A stretch of 64,000 nucleotides of DNA, taken from Atherinomorus stipes. Lineage: Eukaryota; Chordata; Actinopteri; Atheriniformes; Atherinidae. Below are positions 1 to 8,900 of this stretch, one piece after another (within the stretch, counting starts at the first letter, position 1; the number at the start of each line of letters is the position of its first letter). A program made the position numbers and the translations under genes. The DNA lies in contig JALJCO010010517.1 of assembly GCA_023101725.1 (NCBI GenBank), forward strand, positions 1-64,000, read 5' to 3'. The notes under the pieces are model-generated. The model did not search any database, was not told where the DNA came from, and saw nothing but the letters and a program-made list of their open reading frames with translations.

Positions 1-3000
1 GTAGCACAGCTGTGGTGTAGTAAAAGTGTGGTATAGAACAGGTGTGGTGTAGGATAGGTAAAGTGTAGTACAGGTGCGGTGTAATACAGCTGTGGCTGTG
101 GCAGAGCACAGCTGTGGTATAGTACAGGTGAGGTGTAGTACAGCTGTGGTATAGTACAAGGTGAGGTGTAGGATAGGTAAGGTGTTGTACAGGTGCGGTG
201 TAGTACAGCTGTGGCGTAGCACAGCTGTGAGGTAATACAGGTGAGGTGTAGTACAGCTGTGGCATAGTACCGGTTTGGTGTAGTAAGCTGTGGTATAGTA
301 CAGGTGAGGGTGTCAAGTACAGCTGTGGTGGAGCACAGCTGTGGTACTATACCTCAGCTGTACTATACAGCTGTGGTATAACGCAGGGTGTGGTATAACA
401 GCTGTGGTATAAGTACAGGTGAGGTTTAGTACAGGTGAGGATTAGTACAGGTGTGGTATGTACAGGCGAGGTGTAGCACAAAGCTGTGGTATAGTACAGC
501 TGTGGTATAGCATAGGTGTGGTATACTACAGCTGTGGTATAGTACAGCTGAGGTGTAGCACAGGTGTGGTATAGTACTGGTGTAGGTGTAGCACAGCTGT
601 GGTATAGTACAGCTGTGGTATAAGTACAGGTGAGGTGTAGTACAGGTGTGGTATAGTACATGGTGTGGTATAGGTACAGATGAGGTTTAGTACTGGTGTG
701 GTATAGTACAGGCGAGGTGTGGCACAAGCTGTGGTATAGTACAGTTGTTGTATAGTACAGTTGAGGTGTAGTACAGGTGTGGTATAGTACAGGCATAGTG
801 TAGCACAGCTGTGGTATAGTACAGCTGTGGTATAGTACAGGTTAGGTGAAATTGTACAGGTGTGGTATAGTACAGGTGAGGTGTAGCACAGGTGTGGTGC
901 AGCACAGCTGTGTCGTAGTGCAGGTGTGGTTTAGTACAGCTGTGGTGTAGTACAGGTGTGGTATAGTAAGCTGTGGTATAGTATAGCTGTGGTATACTAC
1001 AGCTGTGGTATAGTACAGTGAAAGGTGTAGCACAGGTGTGGTATAGTACATTGTGGTATAGTACAGGTGAAGTGTAAGTACAGGTGAGGTGTAGCACAGC
1101 TGTGTCGTAGTACAGCTGTGGTTTAGTACAGCTGTGGTGTAGTACAGGTGTGGTATAGTACAGGTGTGGTATAGTACAGGTGTGGTGTAGTACAGGTGTG
1201 GTATAGCACAGCTGTGTCGTAGTACAGCTGTGTCGTAGTACAGCTGTGGTTTAGTACAGCTGTGGTGTAGTACAGGTGTGGTATAGTACAGGTGTGGTGT
1301 AGTACAGGTGTGGTATAGTACAGGTGTGGTATAGTACAGGTGAGGTGTGGTACAGGTGAGGTGTAGTACAGGTGTGGTGTAGTACAGGTGTGGTATAGTA
1401 CAGGTGAGGTGTGAGTACAGGTGTGGTATAGTACAGGTGTGGTATAGTACAGGTGTGGTATAGTACAGGTGAGGTGTGGTACAGGTGTCGTGTAGTACAG
1501 GCGAGGTGTGTAGTACAGGAGTGGTAAAGTACAGGCGAGGTGTAGTACAGGCGAGGTGTAGTACAGAGCGAGGTGTAGTACAGCTGTGGTGTAGCACAGC
1601 TGTGTCGTAGTACAGCTGTGGTGTAGTACAGGTGTGGTATAGTACAGACGAGGTGTAGCACAGCTGTGGTATAGTACAGGTGTGGTATAGTACAGGTGAG
1701 GTGTAGTACAGGTGAGGTGTAGCACAGCTGTGGTGTAGCACAGCTGTGTCGTAGTACAGCTGTGGTTTAGTACAGCTGTGGTATAGTACAGGTGAGGTGT
1801 GGTACAGGTGAGGTGTAGTACAGGTGTGGTGTAGTACAGGTGTGGTATAGTACAGGTGTGGTATAGTACAGGTGAGATGTAGTACAGGTGTCGTGTAGTA
1901 CAGGTGAGGTGTAGTACAGGTGTCGTTTAGTACAGGCGAGGTGTAGTACAGGAGTGGTAAAGTACAGGCGAGGTGTAGTACAGGAGTGGTAAAGTACAGG
2001 CGAGGTGTAGTACAGGTGAGGTGTAGTACAGGCGAGGTGTAGTACAGGCGAGGTGTAGTACAGGCGAGGTGTAGCACAGCTGTGGTGTAGTACAGCTGTG
2101 TCGTAGTACAGCTGTGGTTTAGTACAGCTGTGGTGTAGTACAGGTGTGGTATAGTACAGGTGTGGTGTAGTACAGGTGTGGTATAGCACAGCTGTGGTGT
2201 AGTACAGCTGTGTCGTAGTACAGCTGTGGTGTAGTACAGCTGTGGTGTAGTACAGGTGTGGTATAGCACAGCTGTGGTGTAGTACAGCTGTGTCGTAGTA
2301 CAGCTGTGGTGTAGTACAGCTGTGGTGTAGTACAGCTGTGGTATAGTACAGCTGTGGTATAGTACAGCTGTGGTGTAGTACAGGTGTGGTATAGTACAGG
2401 TGTGGTATAGTACAGGTGAGGTGTGGTACAGGTGAGGTGTAGTACAGGTGTGGTGTAGTACAGGTGTGGTATAGTACAGGTGAGGTGTGGTACAGGTGTC
2501 GTGTAGTACAGGCGAGGTGTAGTACAGGAGTGGTAAAGTACAGGCGAGGTGTAGTACAGGTGAGGTGTAGTACAGGCGAGGTGTAGTACAGCTGTGGTGT
2601 AGCACAGCTGTGTCGTAGTACAGCTGTGGTGTAGTACAGGTGTGGTATAGTACAGACGAGGTGTAGCACAGCTGTGGTATAGTACAGGTGTGGTATAGTA
2701 CAGGTGAGGTGTAGTACAGGTGAGGTGTAGTACAGGTGAGGTGTAGTACAGGTGTGGTGTAGTACAGGTGTGGTATAGTACAGGTGAGGTGTGGTACAGG
2801 TGAGGTGTAGTACAGGTGTGGTGTAGTACAGGTGTGGTATAGTACAGGTGTGGTATAGTACAGGTGAGGTGTGGTACAGGTGAGGTGTAGTACAGGTGTC
2901 GTTTAGTACAGGCGAGGTGTAGTACAGGAGTGGTAAAGTACAGGCGAGGTGTAGTACAGGTGAGGTGTAGTACAGCTGTGGTGTAGCACAGCTGTGTCGT

Positions 3001-3196
3001 AGTACAGCTGTGGTTTAGTACAGCTGTGGTGTAGTACAGGTGTGGTATAGTACAGACGAGGTGTAGCACAGCTGTGGTATAGTACAGGTGTGGTATAGTA
3101 CAGGTGAGGTGTAGTACAGGTGAGGTGTAGCACAGCTGTGGTGTAGCACAGCTGTGTCGTAGTACAGCTGTGGTTTAGTACAGCTGTGGTGTAGTA
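1..3196. repeat. 16-bp minisatellite, left block (about 200 copies)
   Basis: A 16-bp monomer close to gtacaggtgtggtata repeats head to tail and continues beyond the left window edge. Variants are gct for ggt, tgtg/tgag/gcgag in the middle and tata/tgta at the end. Occasional 1-bp indels occur, mainly in the first 1.1 kb. Because 16 is not a multiple of 3, all minus-strand frames show the same 16-residue Tyr/Thr/Pro/His-rich pattern. The long open frames here are therefore a by-product of the repeat. The array lies in fancl intron 5. Confidence 0.95.
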
Positions 3197-4390
3197 TAGG
3201 GTTGTCACGATACCAAATTTCTGTTTCGATACCGATACCATTTTGTATTTCGATACTTTTCGGTACTTTTCAATACTTTTTTAAAAAGGTAAACCAAACT
3301 CAATATTTATTTCTTTTATTTGTGTTATCGCTCTTGAAGTCTTTATTTTAAAATAATCAAATAAAGAGGTAAAATCTTCAATTTAAAACACAGAGATCCA
3401 GTAGTATAAAGCAATGCCAAATTAAAATAAAAATCAATCTATACATGAAACATTATATGGACATAATTAGAAAAATAAATTGTAAAACTATCTAAATAAA
3501 TTACATATTGTAAGGCTTTTGAAATATTTTTTTGAATGTGTTTCAAAATGTTAATTTATTTAAAGTTGTGTCTCAATAGTTTATGATATGAAACATTATT
3601 AGGTAATGTCTATAAAATCATGTTTGTGTGACTGACTTCAACATCAGTCAAGTTGTATTAATAATTATAATCATATATATAATAATTGAACATATCAGTC
3701 AGTTCATCTCTGTCACCATGTTTAAACTTATTTAAACATTTTAAGAATGTAATAACTTTGAAGAAAATTAAAAATGTATTTATTAACCGTTTATGTGTCG
3801 TATGTAGGCTTCTGTAGGTTTCTACTGGGCTGGAAGGTTTTGTGCTTTTACTTTGACATAACTGAACAACATCAGCACCAGTTGTTCCTGACTAAAGTCA
3901 CTAAGTCCGCGTAGTTTTCCTTTAGAGGAAAAAAGAAAAGATGACGGCTTTGGAAAAGCCCGTGTTGATAAAGTAGGGGCTCAAAGTACAGTTTGGAAGT
4001 ATTACGGATTCAAAGCTAATGATGAAGGCGAGCCGTTGAACACTGAAGCACCGCAGTGAAAGCGATGCTACAAAGTCTGTCTTGCTAACGGAGGCAACAC
4101 TTCAAACTTCAGGTATCCGCGGCAGCGTCCACTCGCCATGAACCAGCCTGTCTGCTACCTGACGTCTCCTCCTCCTCCTCAGTGAAGGTGTTTCACAGAG
4201 AGCCGCATCATTAACTACGTCACACTCACTGCTGGCCTCGCTGCTCTTAAAGAGACAGGCTCCATTTACCAATTTAGCTGCGTTTTTTTTCTTTTTAAAG
4301 TACCGTTTCTTTTTAAATGCTGGTATAGTACCGTTTTAAACGCGTTAGTATTGCGGTACTATACTGGTACCGGTATACCGTGCAACCCTA
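3197..4390 (+). mobile_element. Non-autonomous hAT element inserted in the 16-bp array
   Basis: The element begins tagggttgtcacgatacc and ends ggtataccgtgcaaccctag minus its final g. The ends are imperfect inverted repeats. It is flanked by the perfect 8-bp direct repeat gtgtagta at 3189-3196 and 4391-4398, which is the hAT target-site size and is itself part of the 16-bp monomer. The AT-rich interior carries only a BED-finger remnant and no DDE/RNase-H region, so at about 1.2 kb it cannot be autonomous. Confidence 0.92.
3941..4115 (+). pseudogene. BED zinc-finger remnant of a hAT transposase
   Basis: The frame from the atg at 3941 reads through TVWKYYGF and, after one in-frame TGA, CYKVCLANGGNTSNF. 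This is the BED-finger pattern of hAT/ZBED transposases: an aromatic W-x-x-Y-G-F block, a Cys pair, and a GGNTSN segment before the His pair. The Cys pair is spaced C-x3-C rather than the usual C-x2-C, and the His pair is lost. The catalytic region is absent. It is a relic of the autonomous parent, not a host gene. Confidence 0.75.
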
Positions 4391-4944
4391 GTGTAGTACA
4401 GGTGTGGTATAGTACAGGTGTGGTATAGTACAGGTGTGGTATAGCACAGCTGTGTCGTAGTACAGCTGTGGTTTAGTACAGCTGTGGTGTAGTACAGGTG
4501 TGGTATAGTACAGGTGTGGTATAGTACAGGTGTGGTATAGTACAGGTGTGGTATAGTACAGGTGTGGTGTAGTACAGGTGTGGTATAGTACAGGTGTGGT
4601 ATAGTACAGGTGTGGTATAGTACAGGTGTGGTATAGTACAGGTGAGGTGTGGTACAGGAGTGGTAAAGTACAGGCGAGGTGTAGTACAGGCGAGGTGTAG
4701 TACAGGCGAGGTGTAGTACAGGCGAGGTGTGGTACAGGCGAGGTGTAGTACAGGTGTTGTGTAGCATAGCTGTGGTATAGTACAGCTGAAGTATAGTACA
4801 GGTGTGGTGTAGTATAGGTGAGGTGTGGTACAGACGAGGTGTAGTACAGACGAGGTTTAGTACAGGTGTGGTATAGTACAGCTGAAGTATAGTACAGGTG
4901 TGGTGTAGTATAGGTGTGGTGTAGTACAGGCGTAGTGTAGTACT
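4391..4944. repeat. 16-bp minisatellite, right block (about 35 copies)
   Basis: The same 16-bp monomer resumes directly after the hAT target duplication and decays into more variant copies (tacagctgaagtata, tacagacgaggt) before ending near gtagtactagactc. The two blocks were one array before the insertion. Confidence 0.93.
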
Positions 4945-5219
4945 AGACTCTACTCCGCTCCCGTGGCTGTTTAAACAGTTTTTGGCAGACGATCACTTTT
5001 TGCCACAACACCGGCAGCCGTGCAGTAGTTTGTGAAAGACACTGAGGGAGCGACACGAGTCACATTCCAGAGATTCACAGGCTGGATTTCTACTGTCGAA
5101 CTTTCATACCCGTGAAAGTTTTTTTTTAAAAGGTTTCTTCATTTATCTTTTCATGATCTCTCTGTCTGATGTCCATGTTGACAGCTGTCATCTCCCGAGA
5201 CGTCACATAGTGCCTGTCA
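4945..5219. other. Unique intronic sequence
   Basis: This part of fancl intron 5 has no recognised repeat. A search of the minus strand for the next fancl exon (expected to continue after GWDK) found no match. Confidence 0.5.
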
Positions 5220-5545
5220 ACAAATGTTGATTGTCTGAGGGAGCGGGGGGGCGTGGCTTAGCCATAGGTCAATTGCATCTAGAGGAAACCCAGGGCTTCC
5301 ACTTCCCGGCTGACAGTTGGAGATGATGCTTGATCCCATCTTTGTCATGACGTGCACCAGCTCCTCCTGCAGCAGCAGCCCTGTGCACAATGCTGCCACC
5401 ATCATGCTTCAGAGGTGGGACGGTCTTCTCAGGTTTACAAACCGTTCCCTCCAAAGGTATCGATGACCCAACAGTTCAGTTTCATCGGACAAAAAAGGCT
5501 CTGTGTCCCCGTGTGCTTTTTCATGTGGACATAATTGTCCTGAGG
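5220..5545 (-). pseudogene. Tc1-like transposase fragment
   Basis: Read on the minus strand the fragment gives SDETELLGHR, then EGTVCKPEKTVPPLKHDGG and SIVHRAAAAGGAGARHDKDG, then GKWKPWVSS. This order matches the central DDE domain of Tc1 transposases: the SDE(T) block, a KP segment, KHGGGSIM-like, GxGxL-like and KWVFQQDN-like blocks. The helix-turn-helix N-terminus and the C-terminus are missing, the Asp of the KHGGGSIM/QDN region is degraded, and no inverted termini are visible. It is an old fragment in fancl intron 5. Confidence 0.85.
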
Positions 5546-5859
5546 AGGACAGGGAGGACGGATGTGTAGCCTACCAGGGATCACCTTCATCGAGACACCT
5601 CAGAGGCAAACTGTGGTAAAAACCAGGATTTTATTCACTGATCTCCACTCTGAGTTCTGTCTCCCAAATCAGCTGATTTTAACTGCTGCGCTGATCAGCT
5701 GTCACCACGCTCCTGGTTTGATTGACAGCTCCATGACGACGAACTCACCAATATTTCTCCTGCTGATGGCCTGCCATCTCAGATAAACGCCTTCTGATCT
5801 TCCTCTCTGAACATTTAAACAGGGCTCTTTCTGTCTTCATTCTCTAAAGCTCCACTTAC
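5546..5859. other. Unique intronic sequence
   Basis: This stretch of fancl intron 5 lies between the Tc1 fragment and the exon 5 donor. I see no repeat and no supported exon. Confidence 0.5.
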
Positions 5860-5957
5860 TTGTCCCAGCCGAGGGTCTCCATCTCTGCGATGAGCTGGGT
5901 GTAATACTGAGGACGCAGGATGGAGCGGCACTCCGGACTGCTCTTCAGTCCCACCTC
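5860..5957 (-). CDS. fancl: fancl exon 5
   Basis: The acceptor is gtgatgttacag. The exon encodes EVGLKSSPECRSIL and RPQYYTQLIAEMETLGWD plus two bases before donor gtaagt. The YY..L..E...LGWD signature marks the ELF-URD junction. It leaves in phase 2; the next exon is not in the window. Confidence 0.93.
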
Positions 5958-8900
5958 CTGTAACATCACACACAGAGCTTCTAATTTTAACCTCAAATGA
6001 CCATCACAAGCTCAGCTACATAAGGGTTAAATGTCATTTTATCATTTCAATGAAAATACGAGCTCAATGTGAATCTGATGGCAGCAACACGAGGTCACAT
6101 GCAGCTGCTGAACTGGTCTGCCTGCAGTCCAGAATGCAGCTGCTGAACTGGTCTGCCTGGAGTCTAGAATACAGCTGCTGAACTGGTCTGCCTGCAGTCC
6201 AGAATACAGCTGCTGAACTGGTCTGCCTGCAGTCCAGAATACAGCTGCTGAACTGGTCTGCCTGCAGTCCAGAATACAGATGCTGAACTGGTCCGCCTGC
6301 AGTCCAGAATACAGATGCTGAACTGGTCCGCCTGCAGTCCAGAATACAGATGCTGAACTGGTCCGCCTGCAGTCCAGAATACAGCTGCTGAACTGGTCCG
6401 CCTGCAGTCCAGAATACAGTTGCTGAACTGGTCCGCCTGCAGTCCAGAATGCAGCTGCTGAACTGGTCTGCCTGCAGTCCAGAATGCAGCTGCTGAACTG
6501 GTCTGCCTGCAGTCCAGAATGCAGCTGCTGAACTGGTCCGCCTGGAGTCCAGAATACAGCTGCTGAACTGGTCTGCCTGCAGTCCAGAATGCAGCTGCTG
6601 AACTGGTCTGCCTGGAGTCTAGAATACAGCTGCTGAACTGGTCTGCCTGCAGTCCAGAATACAGATGCTGAACTGGTCTGCCTGCAGTCCAGAATACAGA
6701 TGCTGAACTGGTCCGCCTGCAGTCCAGAATACAGATGCTGAACTGGTCCGCCTGCAGTCCAGAATACAGCTGCTGAACTGGTCTGCCTGCAGTCCAGAAT
6801 ACAGCTGCTGAACTGGTCCGCCTGCAGTCCAGAATGCAGCTGCTGAACTGGTCTGCCTGCAGTCCAGAATGCAGCTGCTGAACTGGTCTGCCTGCAGTCC
6901 AAAATACAGCTGCTGAACTGGTCTGCCTGCAGTCCAGAATACAGCTGCTGAACTGGTCTGCCTGCAGTCCAAAATACAGCTGCTGAACTGGTCTGCCTGC
7001 AGTCCAGAATGCAGCTGCTGAACTGGTCCGCCTGCAGTCCAGAATACAGCTGCTGAACTGGTCTGCCTGCAGTCCAGAATGCAGCTGCTGAACTGGTCTG
7101 CCTGGAGTCTAGAATACAGCTGCTGAACTGGTCTGCCTGCAGTCCAGAATACAGCTGCTGAACTGGTCTGCCTGCAGTCCAGAATACAGCTGCTGAACTG
7201 GTCTGCCTGCAGTCCAGAATACAGATGCTGAACTGGTCCGCCTGCAGTCCAGAATACAGATGCTGAACTGGTCCGCCTGCAGTCCAGAATACAGCTGCTG
7301 AACTGGTCCGCCTGCAGTCCAGAATACAGTTGCTGAACTGGTCCGCCTGCAGTCCAGAATGCAGCTGCTGAACTGGTCTGCCTGCAGTCCAGAATGCAGC
7401 TGCTGAACTGGTCTGCCTGCAGTCCAGAATGCAGCTGCTGAACTGGTCCGCCTGGAGTCCAGAATACAGATGCTGAACTGGTCTGCCTGCAGTCCAGAAT
7501 GCAGCTGCTGAACTGGTCTGCCTGGAGTCTAGAATACAGCTGCTGAACTGGTCTGCCTGCAGTCCAGAATACAGCTGCTGAACTGGTCCGCCTGCAGTCC
7601 AGAATACAGATGCTGAACTGGTCCGCCTGCAGTCCAGAATACAGCTGCTGAACTGGTCTGCCTGCAGTCCAGAATACAGCTGCTGAACTGGTCCGCCTGC
7701 AGTCCAGAATGCAGCTGCTGAACTGGTCTGCCTGCAGTCCAGAATGCAGCTGCTGAACTGGTCTGCCTGCAGTCCAAATTACAGCTGCTGAACTGGTCTG
7801 CCTGCAGTCCAGAATACAGCTGCTGAACTGGTCTGCCTGCAGTCCAAAATACAGCTGCTGAACTGGTCTGCCTGCAGTCCAGAATGCAGCTGCTGAACTG
7901 GTCCGCCTGCAGTCCAGAATACAGCTGCTGAACTGGTCTGCCTGCAGTCCAAAATACAGCTGCTGAACTGGTCTGCCTGCAGTCCAGAATACAGCTGCTG
8001 AACTGGTCCGCCTGCAGTCCAGAATACAGCTGCTGAACTGGTCTGCCTGCAGTCCAGAATACAGATGCTGAACTGGTCCGCCTGCAGTCCAGAATACAGA
8101 TGCTGAACTGGTCTGCCTGCAGTCCAGAATGCAGCTGCTGAACTGGTCCGCCTGCAGTCCAGAATACAGCTGCTGAACTGGTCCGCCTGCAGTCCAGAAT
8201 ACAGATGCTGAACTGGTCCGCCTGCAGTCCAGAATGCAGCTGCTGAACTGGTCTGCCTGCAGTCCAGAATACAGCTGCTGAACTGGTCTGCCTGCAGTCC
8301 AGAATACAGATGCTGAACTGGTCTGCCTGCAGTCCAGAATACAGCTGCTGAACTGGTCTGCCTGCAGTCCAGAATACAGCTGCTGAACTGGTCTGCCTGC
8401 AGTCCAGAATACAGATGCTGAACTGGTCTGCCTACAGTCCAGATCTTTCACCAAGAGAAAACATTTGGAGCATCATGAAAGCAGAAATCTATCAACCAAC
8501 ATCCAGGACTGTTGATCGGCTAGAAACCTGCATCAGACAAGAACGGGACAACATTCCTCTCTGAAAACTCCAGAAACTGGTCCCCTCACCTAAAAGACGT
8601 TTACAGACAGCTTATAAAAGAAGAGGTGATGCTACACGATGGTAAACATCACCCTGGAACTACTTTTTACAGACGTGTTACTACACGATGGTAAACATCA
8701 CCCTGGAACTACTTTTTACAGACGTGTTACTACACGATGGTAAACATCATCCTGGAACTACTTTTTACAGACGTGTTACTACACGATGGTAAACATCATC
8801 CTGGAACTACTTTTTACAGACGTGTTACTACACGATGGTAAACATCATCCTGGAACTACTTTTTACAGACGTGTTACTACACGATGGTAAACATCACCCT

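Noticed and set aside
842..2605. A 587-codon minus-strand open frame and its overlapping neighbours
   Set aside because: Product of the 16-bp repeat. Overlapping long frames with identical Tyr/Thr/His patterns are expected from a stop-free unit.
1..5859. The sixth fancl exon
   Set aside because: I searched the minus strand for the residues expected after GWDK and found none. The exon is probably left of the window.
6619..8454. A 611-codon minus-strand open frame (and 286 codons at 6042-6902)
   Set aside because: It is the 35-bp array read in a frame without stops. The same peptide appears in all three frames of that strand because 35 is not a multiple of 3, there is no start context, and the + strand has the ancestral transposase reading.
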